DNA of 64,000 nt from Aeromicrobium sp. Leaf350 (GTDB lineage: Bacteria; Actinomycetota; Actinomycetes; Propionibacteriales; Nocardioidaceae). Below, in pieces: positions 55,111-63,565 of this stretch. The position numbers were made by a program, and so were the translations under genes. The stretch covers positions 62,001 through 126,000 of the forward strand of contig NZ_CAKASL010000003.1 of the NCBI RefSeq assembly GCF_916858655.1. The letters run 5' to 3'. Under the pieces are notes generated by a model, which made no database searches, had not been told where the DNA came from, and saw nothing but the letters and a program-made list of their open reading frames with translations. Each line of letters starts with the position of its first letter. Within the stretch, counting starts at the first letter, position 1.

Positions 55111-56274
55111 ATGAGCGAGGAGCTGCGCCGTCCGCCGGCCGTCACGGTCGCGTGCATCGGTGCGGCCTTCGCCGCGTTCCTGATCCTCACGAACGTCGTC
55201 TCGCTGCTGTCCGACTGGGGCTCGCTGGAGCTGCAGGAGGTCGTCACCACGGCACTCGAGGAGGCCGGGGTCGCAGCGAGCATCTCGCTCGACACGGTGC
55301 TGGCCTGGCTGCGCGTCGGCTTCTACGTCGTCACGGTGCTGGCGATCGCCACGATGGTGTTCGCCGTCTACGCCGTGCGCGGCGACCGGACGTCCCGGGT
55401 CGCCCTGACGGTGCTGAGCGGCTTCTCCGGGTTCACGCTGACGCTGGTCGGCGGCCTCTGGGGCATCTTCCCGGCGATCGTGCTGATCGCCGTCGCGATC
55501 GTGCTCTGGACCCCGGAGGCGCGGGTCTGGTTCGACCTCAAGAACGACCGCACGCCGTCGCCGCAGCTCGTGGCCCGGGCCCGTGCCCGGCAGGGCCTCG
55601 GTCCCCAGCGCGGCCAGTCGGCCCAGGTCGACGCGCTGACGGGCCGCGCGCCCCTGCCGCCGCAGCAGCCCACCTGGCCGCCCCAGGGCCAGCCGCCGCG
55701 GGTCTCCGGCGCGGTGCCGCCCCCGCCGCAGGCCCACCCCTACCCGCCCGCCGGCCAGCCGCAGCCGTACGGCACCCCGCCGGGCTGGGGCCCGCCGATC
55801 CAGGTGCTGCCGCGCCGTGAGTCCCTGCCGGGCACCCTGATGGCCGGAGCGATCACGATGATCGTCGGCAGCCTGACCACGGCCCTGTTCACGGGAGTCC
55901 TCGCGCTTGCCTACCTCGTCCGCGCGGCGGACCCCACGCTCTTCGCCGAGGAGGTGGGGGAGTCCTCGACGCTCCTGGACGGCTCGTTCGGGCTCAGCGC
56001 GTCCGCCACCTCCGACGCGCTGCTCGCAGCAGGCTTCAGCGCCCTGACCCTGGTCGCGTTCGCCGGGGCCGCCGTCGCGATCGCCCTGCTGTTCGGACGC
56101 CGACGACTTCTCGGCGTCGCGACGGGCCTGACCGTCCTCAGTGCGGTGGTGAGCGCGGCGGTCGGCGTCGGCCTCGTGTCGGCCCTCGTCATCACGATGG
56201 CGTCGCTCGCGACGTACGTGCTCCTGCGCCACCCCGCGACCCGTCTCTGGGCGCGCGACGACACGGCCCGGTGA
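55111..56274 (+). CDS. Multi-helix membrane protein with Pro-rich cytosolic loop
   Basis: 387 residues, about seven helices in two groups (residues 15-130 and 245-380), separated by a loop rich in Pro, Gln and Tyr (QPTWPPQGQPPRVSGAVPPPP). No known domain. It lies between clpB and ndh on the same strand, but with 49 and 61 bp gaps it is not clearly in an operon. Confidence 0.7.
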   Translation: MSEELRRPPAVTVACIGAAFAAFLILTNVVSLLSDWGSLELQEVVTTALEEAGVAASISLDTVLAWLRVGFYVVTVLAIATMVFAVYAVRGDRTSRVALTVLSGFSGFTLTLVGGLWGIFPAIVLIAVAIVLWTPEARVWFDLKNDRTPSPQLVARARARQGLGPQRGQSAQVDALTGRAPLPPQQPTWPPQGQPPRVSGAVPPPPQAHPYPPAGQPQPYGTPPGWGPPIQVLPRRESLPGTLMAGAITMIVGSLTTALFTGVLALAYLVRAADPTLFAEEVGESSTLLDGSFGLSASATSDALLAAGFSALTLVAFAGAAVAIALLFGRRRLLGVATGLTVLSAVVSAAVGVGLVSALVITMASLATYVLLRHPATRLWARDDTAR

Positions 56275-56335
56275 GCCCCGTCACGTGAGGTGCTCCTGCG
56301 TGTGCCGGACCCGCCAAGGCTCGTAGACTCAAGGC

Positions 56336-57700
56336 ATGAGCGAAGTCGAGTCAGCTGCGCCGAAGCGTCCCCACGTCGTCGTGGTCGGAGGTGGGTTCGG
56401 AGGACTCGCGCTGGTGCGCAAGCTCAAGCGCGCCGACGTCTCGATCACGCTGATCGACCGGCACACCTACAACACGTTCCAGCCGCTGCTCTACCAGGTC
56501 GCGACCGCGAGCCTGAACCCCGGTGACATCACCTGGTTCCTGCGGGCCGTGCGCGCCAAGCAGCGCAACGTGCGGTTCCTCAAGGGTATCGTCACGGGCA
56601 TCGACCACCAGCAGAAGCGCCTGAGCCTGCACGGTGACGTCTCGGTCTCCTACGACTACCTCGTGCTCGCCAACGGCGTCACCACCAACTACTTCGGTAC
56701 CCCGGGCGCCGAGGAGTTCGCGATCCCGCTCTACAAGCGCTCCGACGCCCTGCAGGTGCGTGACCGCCTCTTCGAGAACCTCGAGGAGTTCGCGATCAAC
56801 GGCCAGGACCGCGACCTGCGGCTCGTGGTCGTCGGCGGCGGCGCCACCGGCGTCGAGACGGCCGGCGCGTTCGCGGAGTTCCGCAACAACGACATGCCCA
56901 CGACCTACCCCGAGCTCGACCGGGCGCGGATCCACGTGACCCTGCTCGAGATGGCGCCGAGCGTGCTGGGCCCCTTCCACGAGAAGCTCCGCGACTACGC
57001 CAAGCGGTCGCTCGACAAGCGTGACGTCGACCTGCGCCTGAACACCGCGGTCAAGGAGGTGCGCGCCGACGGCGTGCTCGTCGAGAAGGACGGCCAGGAG
57101 GAGTTCCTCGAGGCCGGCATCGTCGTGTGGGCCACCGGCGTCACGGCGCACCCCACGGTGCTCGACTGGAACGTGCCGCAGGGTCGCGGCGGACGCATCG
57201 AGGTCGACGAGCACCAGGCCGTCAACGGTCTCGAGAACACCTTCGCGATCGGCGACATCTCCATCGGCCCGAGCGCGCTGCCGCAGCTCGCACAGCCCGC
57301 CATCCAGGGCGGCAAGCACGTGGGCAAGATCATCAAGGCCGACCTGAAGGGCAAGCGCGACCGCGTGAAGGCCTTCAAGTACTCCGACAAGGGCACCATG
57401 GCCACGATCGGCAAGTCCTCGGCCGTCGCGGAGATCACCCACCTGCCGCGTCTGACCGGGTTCCCGGCCTGGATCATCTGGGTCGGCCTGCACGTCGCGA
57501 CGCTGCTCGGCGGCCGCAACCGGGCCGCCACGATGATCAACCTGAGCAGCAAGTACCTGTTCAGCGGCAGCCACAACGCGATCGTGGGCGAGACGCCGTA
57601 CATCGTGGCCAAGCACGAGATGCACATCACCCCGGCGGTCAAGAAGGCCCAGGTCCGCCGGGTCGAGGCCCGCAAGCAGGCCGCCTCGCACGAGAAGTAG
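56336..57700 (+). CDS. ndh: Type II NADH dehydrogenase (NDH-2)
   Basis: 454 residues. FAD motif VVVGGGFGGLALVRKLKR, RHTYNTFQPLLYQVATASLNP, NADH motif RLVVVGGGATGVETAGAF and FAIGDISIG; C-terminal membrane-binding region (GFPAWIIWVGLHVATLLGGRNR). Non-pumping NADH:quinone reductase at the inner membrane. Confidence 0.95.
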   Translation: MSEVESAAPKRPHVVVVGGGFGGLALVRKLKRADVSITLIDRHTYNTFQPLLYQVATASLNPGDITWFLRAVRAKQRNVRFLKGIVTGIDHQQKRLSLHGDVSVSYDYLVLANGVTTNYFGTPGAEEFAIPLYKRSDALQVRDRLFENLEEFAINGQDRDLRLVVVGGGATGVETAGAFAEFRNNDMPTTYPELDRARIHVTLLEMAPSVLGPFHEKLRDYAKRSLDKRDVDLRLNTAVKEVRADGVLVEKDGQEEFLEAGIVVWATGVTAHPTVLDWNVPQGRGGRIEVDEHQAVNGLENTFAIGDISIGPSALPQLAQPAIQGGKHVGKIIKADLKGKRDRVKAFKYSDKGTMATIGKSSAVAEITHLPRLTGFPAWIIWVGLHVATLLGGRNRAATMINLSSKYLFSGSHNAIVGETPYIVAKHEMHITPAVKKAQVRRVEARKQAASHEK

Positions 57701-57789
57701 GTCGTCGCCGCACGCCGCTCACAGGGTGCGAAACGAGAACTGATCGGCAGCGACATCCGGCCGAAACGGCAGGCTCCTAGCGTCGGGTC

Positions 57790-59232
57790 ATGACCCTGAG
57801 CGACGCGGAGCGATCCGCCCACACCCCGGCCGCCTCCACCGAGGGCGGAGCCGACGCCTACCTCGAGAAGCGTCAGCTCCGGAAGGGCAGCGCCGGCTGG
57901 GTGCTGCTGGCCGGGCTGGGGGTCAGCTACGTCGTCTCCGGCGACTACTCGGGCTGGAACTTCGGTCTCGCCGAGGGCGGATTCGGCGGGCTCGCGATCG
58001 CGTCCGTCGTGGTGGCCGGCATGTACCTGGCCGTGGTGCTCGGCATGGCCGAGCTGTCGTCGGCCCTGCCGGCCGCGGGCGGCGGGTACACGTTCGCCCG
58101 CCGTGCGCTCGGACCGTGGGGCGGGTTCGCGACCGGCACCGCCATCCTCATCGAGTACGCGATCGCCCCTGCGGCGATCGCGACGTTCATCGGCGCCTAC
58201 GTCGAGTCGCTCGGGCTGTTCGGCATCACGGACGGCTGGTGGGTCTATCTGGCGGTGTACGCCCTGTTCATCGGCGTGCACCTCGCGGGCGTCGGCGAGG
58301 CCCTCAAGGTCATGTTCGTCATCACCTCGATCGCGCTGCTCGGCCTCGTCGTCTTCGCGATAGCGGCCATCGGTGACTTCGACGTCTCGAACCTGACCGA
58401 CATCGCGCCGACCGACGCGGCTGGGGCCTCTGACCTGCTGCCGTTCGGCGTCATGGGCATCTGGGCCGCACTGCCGTTCGCCATCTGGTTCTTCCTCGCG
58501 ATCGAGGGCGTGCCCCTGGCGGCGGAGGAGACCGCGGAGCCGGAGAAGAACGTGCCGAAGGGCATCATCGCCGCGATGGGGGTGCTGCTCGTGACGTGCG
58601 TGCTCGCGCTGGTGCTGGCCACCGGGGCCGGGGGCGCCGAGGCGATGTCGGCCTCCGGGAACCCGTTGGTCGAGGCGCTCAGCAACGACACCGCCGCCAA
58701 GGTCGTCAACTACATCGGCCTCGCCGGTCTCGTCGCGAGCTTCTTCTCGATCATCTACGCGTACTCGCGCCAGCTCTTCGCGCTCTCCCGGGCCGGCTAC
58801 CTGCCGACCTCGCTCTCGGTCACGAACGGCCGCAAGGCGCCGGTGCTCGCGCTGATCGTGCCGGGCGCGATCGGCTTCGCCCTGACGTTCACGGGCGAGG
58901 GCGCCCTGCTGCTCAACATGGCCGTGTTCGGCGCAGCGCTCAGCTACGTGCTCATCATGGTCAGCCACATCGTGCTGCGGGTGAAGCAGCCCGACATGCC
59001 GCGCCCGTACCGCACGCCGGGCGGGATCGCGACGACCGGCTTCGCCCTCGTCGTCGCCGTGCTCTCGGTCATCGCGACGTTCCTCGTCGACAGCACGGCG
59101 GCCGTCTGGTGCCTCGTGGTCTTCGCCGCCTTCATGGCGTACTTCGGTCTCTACAGCCGGCACCACCTCGTCGCGGCCTCGCCCGACGAGGAGTTCGCGG
59201 CGCTCGCGGAGGCCGAGAAGGAGCTCGAGTGA
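57790..59232 (+). CDS. Ethanolamine permease (APC family)
   Basis: 480 residues, twelve helices. N-terminal GVSYVVSGDYSGWNFGLAEGGFGGL, central PAAGGGYTFARRALGPWGGFATG and FFLAIEGVPLAAEETAEPEKNVPKG are characteristic of the Eat ethanolamine transporter group. Overlaps eutB by 4 bp, which confirms the substrate. Confidence 0.92.
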   Translation: MTLSDAERSAHTPAASTEGGADAYLEKRQLRKGSAGWVLLAGLGVSYVVSGDYSGWNFGLAEGGFGGLAIASVVVAGMYLAVVLGMAELSSALPAAGGGYTFARRALGPWGGFATGTAILIEYAIAPAAIATFIGAYVESLGLFGITDGWWVYLAVYALFIGVHLAGVGEALKVMFVITSIALLGLVVFAIAAIGDFDVSNLTDIAPTDAAGASDLLPFGVMGIWAALPFAIWFFLAIEGVPLAAEETAEPEKNVPKGIIAAMGVLLVTCVLALVLATGAGGAEAMSASGNPLVEALSNDTAAKVVNYIGLAGLVASFFSIIYAYSRQLFALSRAGYLPTSLSVTNGRKAPVLALIVPGAIGFALTFTGEGALLLNMAVFGAALSYVLIMVSHIVLRVKQPDMPRPYRTPGGIATTGFALVVAVLSVIATFLVDSTAAVWCLVVFAAFMAYFGLYSRHHLVAASPDEEFAALAEAEKELE

Positions 59233-60638
59233 TCCGTCGGCACACGCTCGGCGGCACGACCTACACGTTCGACGGCCTCGTCGAGCTGCTCGCGAAGGCG
59301 ACCCCGACGCGATCCGGCGACCAGCTCGCCGGGTGCGCGGCGGAGTCGGACGCCGAGCGGGTGGCCGCGGCCTGGGCGCTCGCCGACGAGCCGCTGGCGA
59401 CCTTCCTGGAGGAGGTGGTCGTACCGTACGAGACCGACGAGGTCACGCGTCTCATCATCGACTCGCACGACGCGGCGGCCTTCGCGCCCGTCGCGCACCT
59501 GACCGTGGGAGGTCTGCGTGACTGGCTGCTCGAGACGAGTGCTGGCGCAGGCGCGGCGGCGACCCTGGCGGCGGTGTCTCCCGGCCTGACGCCCGAGATG
59601 GTCGCCGCGGTCTCCAAGCTCATGCGCAACCAGGACCTCATCGCGGTGGCCGCCGCGACCGAGGTGACCGCGGGCTTCCGCACGACGATCGGCGCCCCGG
59701 GACGCATCGCGACCCGGCTGCAGCCGAACCACCCCACCGACGACCCCGCCGGCATCGCCGCCGCGACGCTCGACGGGCTGCTGATGGGCTGCGGTGACGC
59801 CGTCATCGGCATCAACCCGGCCTCGGACTCCCCGCAGGCGACGGCACGACTCCTGCACCTCCTCGACGACGTGCGCCAGCGCTTCGACATCCCGATGCAG
59901 TCCTGCGTGCTCTCGCACGTGACGACGACGGTCGACCTGATCGAGCAGGGCGTGCCGGTGGACCTGGTGTTCCAGTCGATCGCCGGCACGGAGGGCGCCA
60001 ACGCGAGCTTCGGCGTCACGGTGCCGATGCTGCTGGAGGCCAACGAGGCGGGGCGCTCGCTGGGACGTGGCACCGTCGGCGACAACGTCATGTACCTCGA
60101 GACCGGGCAGGGCTCGGCGCTGTCGGCCGGTGCCCACCTCGGTGTCGGCGGTCGGCCGGTCGACCAGCAGACGCTGGAGACGCGCTCGTACGGCCTGGCC
60201 CGGGCACTCGACCCGCTGCTCATCAACACCGTGGTCGGCTTCATCGGACCCGAGTACCTCTACGACGGCAAGCAGATCGTGCGGGCCGGGCTGGAGGACC
60301 ACTTCTGCGGCAAGCTGCTGGGCCTGCCGATGGGCGTCGACGTCTGCTACACCAACCATGCGGAGGCCGACTCCGACGACATGGACACGCTGCTGACGTT
60401 GCTCGGCGTCGCGGGTGCCGCGTTCGTCATCGCGGTGCCGGGTGCCGACGACGTCATGCTGGGCTACCAGTCCCTGTCGTTCCACGACGCGCTCTACGTG
60501 CGGCAGGTCCTCGGCCTGCGCCCGGCCCCGGAGTTCGAGCAGTGGTTGGCGCGGATGGGCATGGTCGACGATCGTGGCCGTGTGGCCCCGGCCGAGCTCG
60601 CCGGCTCGCCGCTGCTGGCGCTGACCGGTCCGGCATGA
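59229..60638 (+). CDS. eutB: Ethanolamine ammonia-lyase large subunit
   Basis: 469 residues, normal length. Motifs include VSKLMRNQDLIAVA, RLQPNHPTDDPAGIAA, FQSIAGTEGANASFG and ETGQGSALSAGAHLGVGGRPVDQQTLE. Binds substrate and, with EutC, adenosylcobalamin, splitting ethanolamine to acetaldehyde and ammonia. GTG start inside the permease stop. No microcompartment genes and no cobalamin riboswitch were seen upstream. Confidence 0.96.
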   Translation: MIRRHTLGGTTYTFDGLVELLAKATPTRSGDQLAGCAAESDAERVAAAWALADEPLATFLEEVVVPYETDEVTRLIIDSHDAAAFAPVAHLTVGGLRDWLLETSAGAGAAATLAAVSPGLTPEMVAAVSKLMRNQDLIAVAAATEVTAGFRTTIGAPGRIATRLQPNHPTDDPAGIAAATLDGLLMGCGDAVIGINPASDSPQATARLLHLLDDVRQRFDIPMQSCVLSHVTTTVDLIEQGVPVDLVFQSIAGTEGANASFGVTVPMLLEANEAGRSLGRGTVGDNVMYLETGQGSALSAGAHLGVGGRPVDQQTLETRSYGLARALDPLLINTVVGFIGPEYLYDGKQIVRAGLEDHFCGKLLGLPMGVDVCYTNHAEADSDDMDTLLTLLGVAGAAFVIAVPGADDVMLGYQSLSFHDALYVRQVLGLRPAPEFEQWLARMGMVDDRGRVAPAELAGSPLLALTGPA

Positions 60639-61378
60639 GCGGCGAGGTCGTCGACGACCCGTGGTCGTCCCTGCGCACGACGACCCAGGCACGCATCGGC
60701 CTGGGACGGGCCGGCAACGCCCTGCCGACGACGCGGGTCCTGGAGTTCGCCGCGGCGCACGCGGCCGCTCGCGACGCGGTGCACGAGCCGCTCGACGCCG
60801 ACGCGTTCCTGACGGAGGTGGGCGGTGTCGGTCTCGGGGCACCGGTGCACGTCCGCAGTCGCGCCGGCTCGCGCAGCGAGTACCTGCGGCGTCCCGACCT
60901 GGGGCGGCAGCCGGACGACCTCACGGGGCTCGCTCCGGGTGACCACGACCTCGCGATCGTGCTGGCCGACGGCCTGTCGCCACGGGCGCTCGTCGACCAC
61001 GGCGTGGGCATGCTGGCCGCCCTGGTGCAGGCGTTCGGCGAGCGGTACCGGATCGCGCCGCCGGTCGTGGCGACCCAGGCGCGCGTCGCGCTGGGCGACC
61101 ACGTGGGGGAGGCGCTCGGCGTGACGACCGTCATCGTGGTCATCGGCGAGCGGCCGGGGCTCTCGGTGGCCGACAGCCTGGGCCTGTACCTGACCCACGC
61201 GCCGCGGCCGGGTCGCAGCGACGCCGACCGCAACTGCATCTCCAACGTGCACCCGCCCGAGGGCCTGGGCTACGCCACGGCGGCGCGCACGGCGGCGGCG
61301 CTCGTGGCCGGCGCGCGCGAGCTCGGTGCGTCCGGGGTGCGGCTCAAGGACCAGGGCGGGCTCGAGCTCGAGGGCTGA
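60635..61378 (+). CDS. eutC: Ethanolamine ammonia-lyase small subunit
   Basis: 247 residues: LRTTTQARIGLGRAGNALPTTRVLEFAAAHAAARDAVHEPLD, and DNCISNVHPPEGL-like end (DRNCISNVHPPEGLGYATAA). Completes the B12-dependent enzyme. ATG overlaps the eutB stop. Confidence 0.95.
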   Translation: MSGEVVDDPWSSLRTTTQARIGLGRAGNALPTTRVLEFAAAHAAARDAVHEPLDADAFLTEVGGVGLGAPVHVRSRAGSRSEYLRRPDLGRQPDDLTGLAPGDHDLAIVLADGLSPRALVDHGVGMLAALVQAFGERYRIAPPVVATQARVALGDHVGEALGVTTVIVVIGERPGLSVADSLGLYLTHAPRPGRSDADRNCISNVHPPEGLGYATAARTAAALVAGARELGASGVRLKDQGGLELEG

Positions 61379-61496
61379 CGGGGAGGGGTTCGTCGCCGCT
61401 TCCCGCTCTCGTCCGTCCCGACCGATAGCGTTCCCGCATGACCGACGCCCTGGCCCTGGTCTGGGTCGACGCGATCACGCCGACGAGAGGATGACG

Positions 61497-62261
61497 ATGG
61501 CCGAGGTCCTGATCACCGAGCGCGTCGACGACGTGCTGGTGCTGACGATGAACCGCCCCGACCGTCGCAACGCGGTCGACCGGGTGCTGGCCGATGCGCT
61601 CGACGCCGCCTTCGCCGCGGCCGAGGCCGACCTGGGTGTGCGGGTCGTCGTGCTCACCGGCGGCACCGAGTTCTTCTCCGCCGGCACCGACCTGAGCCAG
61701 GAGTCCAGTCCATCGACGCCCGACGGTGGCCCGTACGGATTCGTGCGCCGCTCGCGCACCGTCCCGCTCGTCGCCGCGGTCGAGGGCTTCGCCCTCGGCG
61801 GCGGGCTCGAGATGGTGCTGGCGTGCGACCTCGTGGTCGCCGCCGAGGGCACCCGGCTGGGGCTGCCGGAGGTCAAGCGCGGCGTCGTCGCCGTCTGTGG
61901 CGCGCTCTTCCGGGCGCCCGACCGGCTCCCGCCGGCCGTCGCGACCGAGATGCTGCTGACGGGCGAGCCGATCCTCGCCGAGCGGGCCCACGCCCTCGGG
62001 CTGGTCAACCGGCTCGCCCCGCCAGGTCACGCGCTCGCCGTCGCTCTCGAGCTGGCGGGCGAGATCGCCGCCAACAGCCCAGCCGCCGTGCGCACGACCG
62101 TGGGGGCGATCATCGACGCCCGCACCGCCGCGGAGGACGACCTGTGGCCGCTGACCGAGCGGGCCGTCGACGAGGTCAGCGTCTCGAAGGACCGCGTCGA
62201 GGGCGTCGCGGCGTTCTTCGAGAAGCGCGCTCCCCAGTGGCCGACCGGCACTAGGGGCTGA
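61497..62261 (+). CDS. Enoyl-CoA hydratase/isomerase family protein
   Basis: 254 residues. LTMNRPDRRNAVD, oxyanion-hole FSAGTDLSQ, FALGGGLEMVLACDLVVAAEGTRLGLPEVKRG, and C-terminal FFEKRAPQW. The second catalytic Glu is present in LPEVKRG. ATG 61497 has GAGAGG 6 bp upstream. The last 11 bp overlap the convergent gene. Confidence 0.9.
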   Translation: MAEVLITERVDDVLVLTMNRPDRRNAVDRVLADALDAAFAAAEADLGVRVVVLTGGTEFFSAGTDLSQESSPSTPDGGPYGFVRRSRTVPLVAAVEGFALGGGLEMVLACDLVVAAEGTRLGLPEVKRGVVAVCGALFRAPDRLPPAVATEMLLTGEPILAERAHALGLVNRLAPPGHALAVALELAGEIAANSPAAVRTTVGAIIDARTAAEDDLWPLTERAVDEVSVSKDRVEGVAAFFEKRAPQWPTGTRG

Positions 62262-63009
62262 GGGTCGCGCGGGCCTCGAGCATCGCAGGGCCGTACCAGG
62301 TGAGCAGGCGACCGGACACGAGCCGGGTCGGTGCCTGCGCGAACGCCTCGGGTCCGTCGTCGGGGGTGAACACGTAGGGCTCGTCGGGCAGCAGCACGAG
62401 GTCGACGTCGGGGGAGTCCAGAGCGGAGAGCTCGACGTGCGGGTACCGGTCGACGTCGCCCTGCGGATCGGGATCGGCGCCGAAGGCGTTGCGATAACCG
62501 AGGCGCTGCAGGAGGTCGTCGGTGTAGGTCCGTGGGCCGACGACCATCCACGGGTCGCGCCAGATCGGCACGGCCACGGTGGGTCCGTCGGGGGACGGGG
62601 GTGCGGCCCACGCCTCCTCGGCCTCCGTGAGCCACGACGGCACGCCCCACCCGAGGGCCTCGTCGAAGAGCCGCTTCATCGAGGCGATCGCCTCGTCGAC
62701 GGTCTCGATGCGGGTGACCCACACCGGGACGCCGGCCTCCCGCAGCCGGCGGACGTCGAGCTCGCGGTTCTCCTCCTGGTTCGCCACGACCAGGTCGGGC
62801 GCGATGGACTCGATGGCCTTGCGGTCGGGGTTCTTGGTGCCTCGCACGCGGGCGACGTCGAGGTCGGTGGGGTGCGTGCACCAGTCCGTCACGCCCACCA
62901 GGGCCTCGCGTCGGGTGGCCGCGATCGCCTCGGTGAGCGACGGCACGAGGCTCACGACGCGGGTCGTGGGGCGGGGCAGGGAGATCTCGGTGCCCAGGTC
63001 GTCGCGCAT
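62251..63009 (-). CDS. Cytosolic helical-backbone metal-receptor-like (BtuF/TroA fold) protein
   Basis: 252 residues: RVVSLVPSLTEAIAA, VGVTDWCTHP, GTKNPDRKAIESIAPDLVVANQEENRELD, the pattern of BtuF-type cobalamin/iron-chelate binding proteins. No signal peptide or lipobox is present from ATG 63009, and adding upstream residues does not give one. It could be a cytosolic binding protein. The B12-requiring eutBC genes nearby make cobalamin a possible ligand (inference). Confidence 0.78.
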   Translation of the reverse strand: MRDDLGTEISLPRPTTRVVSLVPSLTEAIAATRREALVGVTDWCTHPTDLDVARVRGTKNPDRKAIESIAPDLVVANQEENRELDVRRLREAGVPVWVTRIETVDEAIASMKRLFDEALGWGVPSWLTEAEEAWAAPPSPDGPTVAVPIWRDPWMVVGPRTYTDDLLQRLGYRNAFGADPDPQGDVDRYPHVELSALDSPDVDLVLLPDEPYVFTPDDGPEAFAQAPTRLVSGRLLTWYGPAMLEARATLSP

Positions 63010-63047
63010 GCGTCCAGTCTCCCGCACGAGGAGATTCACGCGGGCCC

Positions 63048-63077
63048 TTGACGGCGCTACTTGTTTTTTGCAAGTAT
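63048..63077 (+). promoter_or_regulatory. Promoter with palindromic operator before the VOC-hxlR pair
   Basis: -35 TTGACG (63048-63053), 18-bp spacer, -10 AAGTAT (63072-63077). TACTTG (63058-63063) and CAAGTA (63071-63076) form a palindrome around TTTTTTG that covers the spacer and -10, where a bound repressor would block polymerase. Confidence 0.65.
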
Positions 63078-63121
63078 CCACGTCAGCGGCACCACGGCCG
63101 CCGTCACACAGGAGCAGTGCC

Positions 63122-63559
63122 ATGGGCCTCAAGATCTTCGTCAACATCCCCGCTCACGACCTGGAGGCCACGAAGGCCTTCTACACCGCGCTCGGCGCGA
63201 CCATCAATCCTGACTTCACCGACGACAACGCCGCCTGCGTGGTCTGGAACGACGACATCTACTTCATGGTGCTCAAGCCGGAGTTCATGGCCACCTTCAC
63301 CACCAAGCCGATCGCCGACCCTCGCGAGAGCGCCCAGGTGGCGGTCGCGCTCATGCTCGACTCCCGCGACGAGGTCGACGCCAAGGCCGACCTCGCCGTC
63401 GCCAACGGCGGTGCCGCGCCGCGCGACCCCGAGGACTACGGCTTCATGTACCAGCGCAGTGTCGAGGACCCGAGCGGCAACATCATCGAGTTCGGCTGGA
63501 TGGACCCGCGTGCGGCCGAGGTCGGCCCCGAGGCGTACATGGCCGAGCAGGGGGCCTGA
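63122..63559 (+). CDS. VOC-family (glyoxalase-like) protein
   Basis: 145 residues: FVNIPAHDLEATKAFYTALGA, VVWNDDIYFMVLK, DPSGNIIEFGWMDP, the double beta-alpha-beta-beta-beta fold. Gln/Glu/His metal positions are only partly visible. RBS GGAG about 10 bp before ATG. Followed after 6 bp by a regulator. Confidence 0.85.
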   Translation: MGLKIFVNIPAHDLEATKAFYTALGATINPDFTDDNAACVVWNDDIYFMVLKPEFMATFTTKPIADPRESAQVAVALMLDSRDEVDAKADLAVANGGAAPRDPEDYGFMYQRSVEDPSGNIIEFGWMDPRAAEVGPEAYMAEQGA

Positions 63560-63565
63560 CGCCGG

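Noticed and set aside
57701-57789. Possible cobalamin riboswitch before the ethanolamine genes
   Set aside because: The gap is only 89 bp and no B12-box-like sequence is seen.
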